Shown here one piece after another: positions 8,475 through 17,065 of a stretch of 64,000 nucleotides of DNA. The notes under the pieces were generated by a model. The model searched no databases, was not told the DNA's origin, and worked only from the letters and a program-made list of their open reading frames with translations. Source of the DNA: Streptomyces anulatus (GTDB lineage Bacteria > Actinomycetota > Actinomycetes > Streptomycetales > Streptomycetaceae); NCBI RefSeq assembly GCF_000721175.1, contig NZ_JOEZ01000037.1, forward strand, positions 5,239 through 69,238, read 5' to 3'. Each line of letters opens with the position of its first letter. Positions within the stretch are counted from its first letter, which is position 1. Both the position numbers and the translations under genes were made by a program.

Positions 8475-9683
8475 ATGCGCGTACTGCTCGTCGGCGCAGG
8501 TGGCGTGGGCACGGCGATCACCAGGATCGCCGCCCGCCGCTCGTTCTTCGACCACATGATCGTCACCGACTACGACCTCCCCCGGGCCGAGGCTGCGGTG
8601 GCCGCGCTCGGCGGGGAGAAGACCCGGTTCACCGCGCTGCGCGTCGACGCCTCGGACCGGGCGGCGGTCACCGCCCTCCTCGCCGAGCAGCGGTGCGACA
8701 TCCTCGTGAACGCCACCGACCCCCGGTTCGTGATGCCGTTGTTCGAAGCGGCGCTGGCCGCCGGCGTCGACTATCTGGACATGGCCATGTCTCTCTCCTC
8801 GCCGCATCCGGAGCGCCCGTACGAGGAGTGCGGGGTCAAGCTCGGCGACGGGCAGTTCGAGCGCGCCGCCGCGTGGGAGAAGGCCGGCCGGCTCGCGCTC
8901 GTCGGTGTCGGCGTGGAGCCGGGACTCTCCGACGTCTTCGCCCGGTACGCCGCGGACGAGCTGTTCGACGCGATCGAGGAGATCGGCGTCCGGGACGGTG
9001 CGAATCTTGACGTCGAGGGCTATGACTTCGCCCCGTCGTTCTCGATCTGGACGACGATCGAGGAGTGCCTGAACCCGCCGGTGGTCTGGGAGAAGGACCG
9101 GGGCTGGTTCACCACGGCCCCGTTCAGCGAGCCGGAGGTCTTCGACTTCCCCGAGGGCATCGGTCCGGTCGAATGCGTCAACGTCGAGCACGAGGAGGTT
9201 CTGCTGATCCCGCGCTGGGTGGAGGCTCGGCGGGTCACCTTCAAGTACGGGCTGGGCGACGAGTTCATCGAGACCCTGAAGACCCTCCACAAGCTCGGTC
9301 TCGACCGCACGGACAGGGTGAGCGTGCCCGGCGGTGCGGTGTCGCCGCGTGATGTGGTCGCGGCCTGTCTGCCCGACCCGGCCTCCCTCGGTGAGCTGAT
9401 GCACGGGAAGACCTGTGCCGGCACCTGGGTCAAGGGCACGAAGGACGGCGGGCCCCGCGAGGTGTACCTCTACCACGTGGTCGACAACCAGTGGTCGATG
9501 CGTGAGTACGGTTCCCAGGCCGTGGTCTGGCAGACGGCCGTCAATCCGGTGATCGCCCTGGAGCTCGTGGCGAACGGCACCTGGAGCGGCACGGGCGTGC
9601 TCGGCGCCGAGGCGCTGGACCCGCGCCCGTTCCTCGATCTGCTCGTCGAGTACGGATCCCCTTGGGGCCTGCGCGAGCAGTGA
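8475..9683 (+). CDS. Saccharopine dehydrogenase-family oxidoreductase
   Basis: A 402-aa enzyme. MRVLLVGAGGVGTAITRIAA is a Rossmann GxGGxG nucleotide-binding start, followed by the acid at the end of beta-2 (VTDYD). The middle domain matches saccharopine/carboxynorspermidine dehydrogenase-like reductases that act on amino-acid Schiff bases. ATG 8475 is chosen for the Rossmann motif directly after it and an AAAGG upstream; a longer in-frame extension antisense to the TetR gene is not credible. Cytosolic. Substrate unknown. Likely controlled by the divergent TetR. Confidence 0.8.
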   Translation: MRVLLVGAGGVGTAITRIAARRSFFDHMIVTDYDLPRAEAAVAALGGEKTRFTALRVDASDRAAVTALLAEQRCDILVNATDPRFVMPLFEAALAAGVDYLDMAMSLSSPHPERPYEECGVKLGDGQFERAAAWEKAGRLALVGVGVEPGLSDVFARYAADELFDAIEEIGVRDGANLDVEGYDFAPSFSIWTTIEECLNPPVVWEKDRGWFTTAPFSEPEVFDFPEGIGPVECVNVEHEEVLLIPRWVEARRVTFKYGLGDEFIETLKTLHKLGLDRTDRVSVPGGAVSPRDVVAACLPDPASLGELMHGKTCAGTWVKGTKDGGPREVYLYHVVDNQWSMREYGSQAVVWQTAVNPVIALELVANGTWSGTGVLGAEALDPRPFLDLLVEYGSPWGLREQ

Positions 9684-9686
9684 GCG

Positions 9687-9705
9687 CGGGCCGCCCTGCG
9701 GCCCG
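9687..9705. terminator. Short hairpin after reductase gene
   Basis: CGGGCCGC, a 3-nt loop, then GCGGCCCG, beginning 3 bases after the stop codon. A stem without a T-run, as is common for Streptomyces terminators. Confidence 0.4.
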
Positions 9706-9815
9706 TCGGAAGAAGGTCGAGAAGTTCTCGGGCGACGATGTCGAGAACCCGTATCCGGCTCCGTCCCCGTAGTGAGAGCGGCCAGAATGGGTCGCACGGC
9801 ACCGAGGAGAACATC

Positions 9816-10223
9816 ATGGCCAAGTACCTGCTGCTCAAGCACTACCGCGGAGCCCCGGCCGCGGTCAACGACGTACCGATGGACCGGTGGACGCCCGAGG
9901 AGATCTCGGCGCACATGCAGTACATGCAGGACTTCGCGGACCGGCTGGAGAAGACCGGCGAGTTCGTCGACGGTCAGGCGCTCGCCCCCGAGGGCGCGTG
10001 GGTCCGGTACGACGGTGAGGGCCGCCCGCCGGTCACCGACGGGCCGTTCGCCGAGACCAAGGACCTCATCGCGGGCTGGATGGTCATCGACGTCGACGGC
10101 TACGACCGTGCCGTCGAGCTGGCCGGGGAGCTGTCGGCCGCTCCGGGGGCGGGCGGGAAGCCGATCCACGAGTGGCTGGAGGTACGCCCGTTCCTGTCCG
10201 CTTCGCCCACCATCACGGAGTGA
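9816..10223 (+). CDS. YciI/DGPF-domain protein
   Basis: 135 aa, beginning MAKYLLLKHYRGAPAAVNDV and containing the family signature DGPFAETKD near residue 72. The fold is a small YciI-like ferredoxin fold. Start 9816 is supported by GAGGAG upstream. Members of this family are regularly encoded beside ECF42 sigma factors, and this one is only 7 bp ahead of such a gene. Its role in that signalling unit is unresolved; it may be target or modulator. Confidence 0.85.
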   Translation: MAKYLLLKHYRGAPAAVNDVPMDRWTPEEISAHMQYMQDFADRLEKTGEFVDGQALAPEGAWVRYDGEGRPPVTDGPFAETKDLIAGWMVIDVDGYDRAVELAGELSAAPGAGGKPIHEWLEVRPFLSASPTITE

Positions 10224-10230
10224 CACCCCG

Positions 10231-11427
10231 ATGAACGAGGCCCTCCTGCGGAGCCTCACGCCGAGCGTCCTCGGCATCCTCGTCCGCCGTGGAGCTGACT
10301 TCGCGGCGGCCGAGGACGCCGTGCAGGACGCCCTGGTCGAGGCGGTCCGCGTCTGGCGGGACGACCGCTCCCCAAGCTCCCGGCTTCGCCCGGGCAGGGG
10401 AGACCCCATCCGGGACCCCATCCGGGACCCGAAGGGCTGGCTGGTCACCATGGCCTGGCGGCGGTTCCTCGACGCGACCCGCGCCGAGGCGGCCCGGCGC
10501 AGGCGGGAGGACCTCGTCGACGAGGAGCCCGCACCCGGACCCGCGCCCACGGTGGACGACACGCTCCAGCTCTACTTCCTGTGCGCCCACCCGTCGCTGA
10601 CGCCGTCGTCCGCCGTCGCCCTCACACTGCGCGCCGTCGGCGGGCTCACGACCCGCCAGATCGCCCGGGCGTATCTGGTGCCCGAGGCGACCATGGCCCA
10701 GCGCATCAGCCGGGCGAAGCGCACCGTCTCCGGTGTGAGGTTCGATCAGCCCGGCGATGTCGCCACCGTGCTGCGCGTCCTGTATCTCGTCTTCAACGAG
10801 GGCTACTCCGGTGAGGTCGACCTCGCCGCCGAGGCGATCCGGCTCACCCGGCAGCTCGCGGTTTCGTTCGACCACCCGGAGGTGGCGGGGCTACTCGCCC
10901 TCATGCTGCTCCACCACGCCCGGCGCGCCACCCGGACCGCGCCCGACGGGAGTCTGGTACCGCTCGCGGAGCAGGACCGGGGGCGCTGGGACACCGGAAT
11001 GATCGGGGAGGGCGTCGGGATCCTGCAGGCGGCCCTCGCCCGCGACCGGCTGGGCGAGTTCCAGGCCCAGGCCGCCATCGCGGCGCTCCACGCCGACGCG
11101 TCGGCCGCCGAGGAGACCGACTGGGTGCAGATCGTCGAGTGGTACGACGAGCTCGCGGATCTCACGGACAGCCCGGTCGTCCGGCTCAACCGGGCAGTGG
11201 CCGTCGGCGAGGCCGACGGTCCGCGCGCCGGGCTGACCGAACTCGCCGCGCTGAGCGACTCGTTGCCCCGCCATACGGCGGTGGCCGCGTATCTCCACGA
11301 GCGCGCCGGCGACCTGGCGACCGCGGCACGTCTGTACGCGGAGGCCGCCCACCAGGCCCCCACCCTCGCCGAGCACGACCATCTGACGCGCCAGGCCGCG
11401 CGGCTCAACGCGGGCCGTCCGCGTTGA
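10231..11427 (+). CDS. ECF42-type sigma factor with C-terminal TPR-like domain
   Basis: 398 aa, longer than simple ECF sigmas. Sigma-2 is near residues 15-85 (FAAAEDAVQDALVEAVRVW). Sigma-4 is near 130-175 (LTTRQIARAYLVPEATMAQR). The remaining ~220 residues are the helical DUF6596/TPR-like extension typical of ECF42, which substitutes for an anti-sigma in controlling activity (known for the group). No anti-sigma gene is adjacent. Oddly, sigma-2 contains an in-frame insertion (about residues 47-65) made by a palindromic repeat and a 12-bp tandem duplication. Confidence 0.85.
   Translation: MNEALLRSLTPSVLGILVRRGADFAAAEDAVQDALVEAVRVWRDDRSPSSRLRPGRGDPIRDPIRDPKGWLVTMAWRRFLDATRAEAARRRREDLVDEEPAPGPAPTVDDTLQLYFLCAHPSLTPSSAVALTLRAVGGLTTRQIARAYLVPEATMAQRISRAKRTVSGVRFDQPGDVATVLRVLYLVFNEGYSGEVDLAAEAIRLTRQLAVSFDHPEVAGLLALMLLHHARRATRTAPDGSLVPLAEQDRGRWDTGMIGEGVGILQAALARDRLGEFQAQAAIAALHADASAAEETDWVQIVEWYDELADLTDSPVVRLNRAVAVGEADGPRAGLTELAALSDSLPRHTAVAAYLHERAGDLATAARLYAEAAHQAPTLAEHDHLTRQAARLNAGRPR
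10369..10425. repeat. Palindromic mini-repeat plus 12-bp tandem duplication inside sigma gene
   Basis: TCCCCAAGCTCCCGGCTTCG with CCCGGGCAGGGGAGACCCCA resembles a dispersed Streptomyces palindromic repeat (CTCCCC..GGGGAG arms). Directly after it, GACCCCATCCGG occurs twice in tandem (10402-10413 and 10414-10425). The whole block keeps the reading frame, adding a Pro/Arg/Asp-rich loop to the sigma factor. Confidence 0.7.
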
Positions 11428-11534
11428 GCCGGGCCGGAGTTACGGTTCCGAAGCCAGGAACGGTGTAGGGCTCCGTGGCGTCGGTCCCGCCCGGTGTACG
11501 CGTCAGGAGGCGCCGGTCCCGCCCGGTGTGGTGC

Positions 11535-12200
11535 TCAGGCGCGGGCAGCGCAGCATCTCCAGCGGCGGGCCGGCGTGGAGGTCCGCCCAGAAGTGCGCGC
11601 CGAACCTGCGCAGTCCACCTCAGACACCTCCAGGGGGACCCAGGCCACGTCGCTGAGTCCGGCCGCCGCCCGCAGACACTTCTCCCAGACCTCACGACGC
11701 GTGCAGACAGTGACGTAGCCGGTCGGCGAGTCGAGGAGCGCCGTGATACGGACGCGCGGTCCGGTCTCGGCCTCCTCGCCGGTCAGCGCGGAGCCGAAGC
11801 CGTACGGGATCGGGGACGGGCCGTCGAAGCGGAAGTCGGGTGACGGGGCGAGCACGAAGAACTCGCCACCGGGCGTCGGATTCCGGTGCAACGTTGCGGC
11901 ACATCCGCTCCATGGCGGTGATGTCCTCCGCGTAGTTGAGCAGTTGGACGGCCAGGTGGACGTCGAAGGTCCGCCCGAGGGAGGGCAGGTTCGGAGACGT
12001 CGCCGACCTCGTAGCGCACGCCCGGCGGATCACGTCGTTCCAACCCCCGCGCCGCGGCCACCATTTCACCGGAGATTTCGACGCCGAGCACGTCCGTGGC
12101 ACCGCGCCGCCCCAATTCCCTGTTGGAGAAGCCGGTACCGGATGCCAGGTCGCGGACCGTCCTTCGTCCCGCCCTTGGCTTCGGCCGCCCCGTCCCGGGT
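11535..12200 (-). pseudogene. SAM-dependent methyltransferase, multiply frameshifted
   Basis: Reading down the minus strand, three frames give successive parts of one class I methyltransferase. The first is DLASGTGFSNRELGRRGATD with GVEISGEMVAAAR (SAM-binding motifs I and II, the Gly-rich loop intact). The second is FDVHLAVQLLNYAEDITAME (motif IV region). The third is GGEFFVLAPSPDFRFDGPS to VTVCTRREVWEKCLRAA. The tail (FGAHFWADLH, PPLEMLRC) sits in a further frame. At least three shifts make it dead. It resembles toxoflavin-synthase-like methyltransferases. Confidence 0.75.
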
Positions 12201-12522
12201 CTTCGCGCGGCTCCGGCGGACAGTCTCGCGCGCCGTCGGCCGGCCGCCGTACTGGCAGAAGCCACAAGATCGCGGGCTTCCTCCCGGCGTCGCGTATGGG
12301 TCGGCGGGCTCCCATCCCGACCGGCCGTCCGGCGGTTCGCGACAGCGACAGCAGCGGAGGCGGAGGCAGCACCGGCACCGGGCACCGGTGGCGAAGAACC
12401 GCACGGTCGCGCGAGTCGATCACTCGATCGTGACTTCCGCCCCTCCGGTGCACGGGGCGACGCGATGCTGTGGGAAGGGCGCGTGACCTGCGCCGTCGGC
12501 AGCTGCGGGGGTGGGGAGTGGC
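12201..12522. other. No gene recognised
   Basis: Between the methyltransferase relic and the small gene at 12523 I find only long, compositionally biased frames without family features. The promoter of the polyprenyl operon is probably here. Confidence 0.35.
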
Positions 12523-12810
12523 ATGAAGCCAGACATGACGGGCGAGGCAGGACGCGGGGATATGGACGAGCGGGTGGTCCTGCTCGTGGCGGGGGCGGCC
12601 GATCTGGCGGTGAGCGCGGTGGGGTCGGCCCTGGGGGCCGTCCGAGGTCTGCTGCGCCGCTCGGACGCAGCGGAGCTGGCGGCGGAGGCCGAGCAGGAAC
12701 TGATGGCGCGCGGGCGGCTGGCGCTGGACCGGTACGCCGCCCCGCCCCCGGCCCATCTGGAGCTCCTCGCCCGGCACGCCGTTGCCCGGCGGGCCTCCGA
12801 TGACGCCTGA
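12523..12810 (+). CDS. Small helical protein preceding polyprenyl synthase
   Basis: 95 aa. ATG 12523 has GGGGAG upstream. It contains ERVVLLVAGAADLAVSAVGS, a moderately hydrophobic Ala-rich helix, then a charged helical region. No recognised domain. Its 3' end overlaps the next gene by 11 nt, so the two are translationally coupled. Position suggests an accessory or membrane-tethering subunit of the polyprenyl pathway (inference). Confidence 0.6.
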   Translation: MKPDMTGEAGRGDMDERVVLLVAGAADLAVSAVGSALGAVRGLLRRSDAAELAAEAEQELMARGRLALDRYAAPPPAHLELLARHAVARRASDDA

Positions 12811-13855
12811 CCGGTGGGACGCGTCCGCGTTCAAGGCGCGGGTCGACGAGGTGCTGCACCCCTTCGTCGCCCGGGAGGCCGGCCTGTTCGCGGCGATCGA
12901 CCCGTCCCTGGCCCCGGTGGCCGCGCAGGTGGAAGCGGTCGTCGCGGACGGCAAGCGGCTGCGGGCGGCGTTCTGCTACTGGGGGTGGCGGGCGGTGGGG
13001 CAGCCGGACAGCACCGCGCTGGTGCGGGCGGCCGCCTCCCTGGAGCTGGTCCATGCCGCCGCGGTCGTGCACGACGACCTCATCGACGACAGCGCGCTGC
13101 GGCACGGCCGGCCCACCGCCCACATCGCGCTGCGCGGTGCTGTGCTCCGTCGCCCGCGTTCCGTCGCCGCCGCCAGGTCGCTGGCGATGCTGGTGGGGGA
13201 TCTGCTGATGGGTCTTGCCGGGCAGCTGTTCGCCGCCAGCGGTCTGCCCGCCGCCTATCTGGGCCGGGCCCGCCCGCTGTGGTCGGTGCTGGGCCGGGAG
13301 CTGATCGCGGGCGAGTGCCTGGAGATCCTGCGTACCGGAGCGGAGCCGGACACCGAGGCCTCCCTGCAGGTGATCCGGTACAAGACCGCCAAGTACACGG
13401 TCGAGCAGCCCCTGTTGATCGGCGGCGCCCTGGCCGGGGCGGGCGGTCGGCTGCGCGAGGGCTACTCCGCGTACGGGCTGCCGCTGGGCGAGGCGTTCCA
13501 GCTGAGGGACGATCTGCTCGGGCTGTTCGGAGAACCCGGACGCACCGGCAAGGCCAACGCCGACGACGTATGCGGCCACCGGCCCACCGCCCTGCTCGCG
13601 GAGACCTGGCGTGTCGCCGGTGACGGCGACCGGGACCGACTCCGGAGCCTCCTGGGGCGACGCGACCTCGACGAGGACGGGCTGCACGCGGTACGCGAAG
13701 TGATGCGGCGGCTGAAGGCCCCTGGCCTCGTCGAGGACATGATCACGGCGCGGGTCGAGGAGGCCCTCGGCGCCCTCCACGAGTTGGACGTGCCCCCGGG
13801 TGCGGCCGACGCCCTGACCGCGCTGGCGAACTCGGCGACCGCCCGGCTGTCCTGA
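12800..13855 (+). CDS. Polyprenyl (isoprenyl) diphosphate synthase
   Basis: 351 aa, normal for trans-isoprenyl diphosphate synthases. The first Asp-rich motif is HDDLIDD (Asp92-Asp96), the second DDLLGLFG followed by TGKANADD; both bind Mg-diphosphate. The early GKRLRAAF block is the conserved KR region that binds IPP. It condenses IPP onto an allylic primer; product length cannot be read here. ATG 12800 is chosen for the 11-nt overlap with the upstream gene; a TTG 18 nt upstream is possible. Middle gene of a three-gene operon ending in an MpaB-type oxygenase. Confidence 0.85.
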   Translation: MTPDRWDASAFKARVDEVLHPFVAREAGLFAAIDPSLAPVAAQVEAVVADGKRLRAAFCYWGWRAVGQPDSTALVRAAASLELVHAAAVVHDDLIDDSALRHGRPTAHIALRGAVLRRPRSVAAARSLAMLVGDLLMGLAGQLFAASGLPAAYLGRARPLWSVLGRELIAGECLEILRTGAEPDTEASLQVIRYKTAKYTVEQPLLIGGALAGAGGRLREGYSAYGLPLGEAFQLRDDLLGLFGEPGRTGKANADDVCGHRPTALLAETWRVAGDGDRDRLRSLLGRRDLDEDGLHAVREVMRRLKAPGLVEDMITARVEEALGALHELDVPPGAADALTALANSATARLS

Positions 13856-13917
13856 CCCTCGCCGGCCGCACACCGCACCGCATCCCCCGCCCCGCCCCGA
13901 GGACAAGGAACTCCGTC

Positions 13918-15078
13918 ATGAGCTACACCGAGGCATCGATGAACGCCCTGCGGCAGGACGGTGACGAGCTGGCCGACGCCACCGTCGCCGCGCTCTTCGA
14001 ACGCGGGGAGGTGGGCAAGTTCAACACCCTGATGCGCTACGTATCCACCGCGGGTGCTCCCCTTCCGGACGGGCTCCCCGATGTCGCCCGCGAGTACCTC
14101 CGGGCCACCGGCGCACCGCCGGCCTGGGTCGACTGGGGCGAGATGGAGAAGGCCCGGCTGTTCTTCATCGACAACAACGTGCATATCTCCACCGCTCTGT
14201 CGTTCGCCTCCATGCCGGCCTGCTACGTGGTCCCGCATGTGGCGAAGCTCCTGTCGGCCACCCACGGGCTGAGGTACCCGTCCAAACGGATGGCGGAGAC
14301 CGGCCAGTTCACCGTCTACCTGATGCGTCCCGACGCCTTCGAGGCCGGGGGCCGCTTCATCCCCGCCGCCCAGAAGGTCCGTCTTCTGCACGCGTCCATC
14401 CGCCATCACCTCCTGCGCGAGGACCGGTGGGAAACCGAAGCGCTCGGGACGCCGATCTGTCAGGAGGACATGATCGGCGGGCAGATGTTCTTCTCGATGC
14501 TCGTGCTCGACAGCCTGCACCGCCTCGGCGTCCATATGTCGCAGGAGGGCGCGGAGGCCTATTACTACGCCTGGCGCGTGGTCGGCGCGATGCTGGGCGT
14601 CAGCCAGGAGGCCGTTCCCCGGTCCCTGGACGAGGCCCGCCGCTTCCTCGACCTGTACATGATCCGGCACATGGGGCCATCCGAGGAGGGTGCGCACCTG
14701 ACCCGGCAGCTCATCGATCTTTACGAGGAGGTCGTGCCCGGGACCTTCTTCGACCCGATCGTCTCCGCGCTCATCCGCCATCTGACCGGCGACACCTGCG
14801 CCGACTGGCTCCAGGTGCCCCGTACCTCGTGGGACACCGTCGTCAAGGCCGTCCCCCACCTTCTCGGCGTCCTGGAGACCATCGAGGACCGGTCGCCGCT
14901 GGGTGCCTGGGCCCTGGACCGTCTCGGCCATCTCACCACCGTCCTCGAACTGTCCTCCCTCACCCGTGGCCGCGTGATGCACTACGCCATTCCCGAGCAG
15001 CTCAAGGAGGAGTACGGCGTCTCCCCCGCGGCGGCCCGCCACCGCTGGAATCCGCCCGCCGCCACCGTCCCCGGCTGA
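13918..15078 (+). CDS. MpaB/Lcp-family oxygenase (DUF2236)
   Basis: 386 aa, cytosolic, with no signal peptide. It carries the DUF2236 pattern: NNVHISTALSFASMPACYVV, FTVYLMRP, HASIRHHLL and CQEDMIGGQMFFSML. The family includes MpaB, which cleaves a farnesyl chain, and latex clearing protein, which cleaves polyisoprene using heme. The several His in HASIRHHLL are candidate ligands. Lying 62 bp after a polyprenyl diphosphate synthase, it may oxidatively cleave a prenyl chain made by its neighbour (inference). Confidence 0.75.
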   Translation: MSYTEASMNALRQDGDELADATVAALFERGEVGKFNTLMRYVSTAGAPLPDGLPDVAREYLRATGAPPAWVDWGEMEKARLFFIDNNVHISTALSFASMPACYVVPHVAKLLSATHGLRYPSKRMAETGQFTVYLMRPDAFEAGGRFIPAAQKVRLLHASIRHHLLREDRWETEALGTPICQEDMIGGQMFFSMLVLDSLHRLGVHMSQEGAEAYYYAWRVVGAMLGVSQEAVPRSLDEARRFLDLYMIRHMGPSEEGAHLTRQLIDLYEEVVPGTFFDPIVSALIRHLTGDTCADWLQVPRTSWDTVVKAVPHLLGVLETIEDRSPLGAWALDRLGHLTTVLELSSLTRGRVMHYAIPEQLKEEYGVSPAAARHRWNPPAATVPG

Positions 15079-15129
15079 CGCACGGTCACGGCCCGGCGGC
15101 AGCAGGCCTTCCTGCCAAGGGTCCCCCGA

Positions 15130-15163
15130 CCGCACCCGACGGGCCGTTTCCCGTCGGGTGCGG
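15130..15163. terminator. Terminator between MpaB gene and cellulase
   Basis: A 14-bp perfect stem (CCGCACCCGACGGG and its complement) with a CCGTTT loop, placed between two converging genes, so probably bidirectional. Confidence 0.75.
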
Positions 15164-15197
15164 CACCGGGGCCGTGGCTCGGGGCCCGCGTGTCCTC

Positions 15198-16574
15198 CTA
15201 CTCGCCGCTGCCGCCGTCGAGCGGCGGGTGGGCGTTGCGGAGCAGCTCCTGGAACTGTCCGGAGAACCAGTGCCCTGCCACCGGGGAGTCCGGCAGGGCG
15301 CCCGTGAGGTTGTAGCCGTTGCGGCCGTTACCGGTGTACGTCGGGTCGCACATCCGGTCGAAGCCCTTGCCCTCGTCGTTGTCGACGGGCTCGCTGCTGC
15401 CGTCGGACTCGCCCGGAGGCTTGGCCCAGACGTAGGCGTCGATCCCCGGCTCGGGTGCGACGGTGGGACGCTCGCCGATGCCCGCCCCGCTCTGGTTGCA
15501 CCAGTTGCCCGCGTGGATGCGGCGGTCGGTGCGGCCGCCGTCGACATAGGCGTCGACGCCGGTCAGCGGTCCGGGTCCGGCGGGCCGGGAGGCGCCGCCC
15601 CAGCCGTTGCGGGCGGTGTCGATGAGCATGCCGAGGTCGGGGGCGAAGCCCTGGCGGACCAGTTCCGTGCGCAGGCCCTGGGCGTAGGAGAGTTCGTCCA
15701 CGTAGTAGTTCCAGTCCACCCAGCGCGACTGGCGCACCGTGGTGCCGTTCACGGAGTCGGTCACCGCGAAGTGGGGCTCCTGGAGTGCCGAGTAGTTGGC
15801 CGTGTTCACGATGAAGCCGTGCACGTCGGAGACGGTGGCGCCCTCCATCGTCGCGGCCTTCTTGAACTGCTGTGCCGCGGGGACGAAGTTGGAGTCCCAG
15901 CCGAGCCAGCCGTGGTGGGCCGCGTCGACGTAGTTGTAGACGTTGGGCAGGGTTCCGAGCGTGTGCAGGGCGTACCCGATGCCCTTCTCGTAGTTGCCGT
16001 TGGCCTTCATCGTGGCGCACTCGGGCGTGGAGCCGGCCGTGCCTCCGGCGTTGGTGACGAGGTTGGGCAACGAGTCCGGTTCGATGAGCGTGACGATGCG
16101 CAGGCTCGCGTAGGCGGGGTCGCCGAGGATGTCGGTGATGGGGTCGATGTAGTCGTTCTTGTAGCGGTCGAGTTCGGTGGGGCCGAGTTCGCCGTTGGAG
16201 GCGAGTGCGGCGCAGTCGCGGCCGGGCAGGTTGTAGATGACGACCTGGAAGAGGTCGGCTCCCTGGCTGACGGCCGTGTCGAGGTGCGCGCGTAAGCCTC
16301 GCGCGCCGGGTGTGCCGTCGATCGCGGCGATGCGGTCCATCCAGACGAACGACGGCTCGTCGGCGATGACGCCGCCGCCGGGTTCCGCGGCGGCCTTGGC
16401 CGACCAGTCGGGGTTCACGTACGCGGTGGCGCCCGCATAGGGGTTGTCGACGCGGGCCGCGGCCGACGCCTGTCCGGGGACGGCGACCGCGAGCGATGCG
16501 CCCATGGCCAGGGCGGACAGTACGGCGGCCGTTCGTATGCGCGGTGCGTGTGGGGTGGTTCCTCTGGTTCTCAT
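15198..16574 (-). CDS. Secreted GH6 cellulase (cellobiohydrolase/endoglucanase)
   Basis: 458 aa. A signal peptide occupies about residues 1-38 (TAAVLSALAMGASLAVAVPG, then QASAAA). The mature part is a single GH6 catalytic domain: FVWMDRIAAIDG, VIYNLPGRDCAALASNGE (catalytic Asp region), LIEPDSLPN, and LIDTARNGWG near the C-terminal acid loop. No cellulose-binding module is attached, unlike many Streptomyces GH6 enzymes. It hydrolyses beta-1,4-glucan outside the cell. The start is supported by GGAG 6 nt upstream. Two CebR boxes upstream imply cellobiose-inducible control. Confidence 0.9.
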   Translation of the reverse strand: MRTRGTTPHAPRIRTAAVLSALAMGASLAVAVPGQASAAARVDNPYAGATAYVNPDWSAKAAAEPGGGVIADEPSFVWMDRIAAIDGTPGARGLRAHLDTAVSQGADLFQVVIYNLPGRDCAALASNGELGPTELDRYKNDYIDPITDILGDPAYASLRIVTLIEPDSLPNLVTNAGGTAGSTPECATMKANGNYEKGIGYALHTLGTLPNVYNYVDAAHHGWLGWDSNFVPAAQQFKKAATMEGATVSDVHGFIVNTANYSALQEPHFAVTDSVNGTTVRQSRWVDWNYYVDELSYAQGLRTELVRQGFAPDLGMLIDTARNGWGGASRPAGPGPLTGVDAYVDGGRTDRRIHAGNWCNQSGAGIGERPTVAPEPGIDAYVWAKPPGESDGSSEPVDNDEGKGFDRMCDPTYTGNGRNGYNLTGALPDSPVAGHWFSGQFQELLRNAHPPLDGGSGE

Positions 16575-16692
16575 TGCGGCTCCGTGCTCCTCTCGTACGT
16601 CCGTCGCGGGTATCGACGGACGGGTTCAGGGGTCCGTGACGCTCGGGAGGTGGGGGATGCTAGTTGGGGGGAAGCGCGAGGGAAAGCTTGCG

Positions 16693-16706
16693 TGGGAGCG
16701 CTCCCA
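16693..16706. promoter_or_regulatory. CebR box 1
   Basis: TGGGAGCGCTCCCA, a perfect 14-bp palindrome identical to the known CebR operator of Streptomyces cellulose-utilisation genes. It lies ~120 bp upstream of the GH6 start. Confidence 0.9.
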
Positions 16707-16779
16707 AACTGACGCGGCATTCGATGGCTGTCAAGCGTTCCAACGTAATCACCTCGCACGGAAGGGACGTTGAGGGGAA

Positions 16780-16793
16780 GTGGAGCGCTCCCA
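16780..16793. promoter_or_regulatory. CebR box 2 (one arm changed)
   Basis: GTGGAGCGCTCCCA keeps the GGAGCGCTCC core but has two altered bases at the left end. It lies 87 bp from box 1, so two-site repression is possible. Confidence 0.65.
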
Positions 16794-17065
16794 TCGTTGG
16801 GCGACAGTGCCGCAGGTAAACGTCAACGGTCGCGTTCGCGTCGACGATTGGCCGACTACCGACTTGCGGGTAACCCAAGGCGCGGCGCGGAAGGAGATGG
16901 CGTAACACTGGTCTGGGCCAGGCCGTTTCCGTCCCCCTATCCTCACCTTTGGCCGGTGACACACCATCCCCCCACCCAGGTTGCCTGTCGGCTCGCGCCC
17001 CCACTCAACTCCACGCGAGCAGCCGGGTGCCTCCCCCCCCCATTCGCCGCCTCCCGGAGGCCACG

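Noticed and set aside
7563..10562. 999-aa open frame on the minus strand
   Set aside because: It lies opposite several clearly real plus-strand genes, is Arg/Gly/Pro/Asp-rich, has no family features and shares the TetR gene's DNA in another frame. A high-GC shadow.
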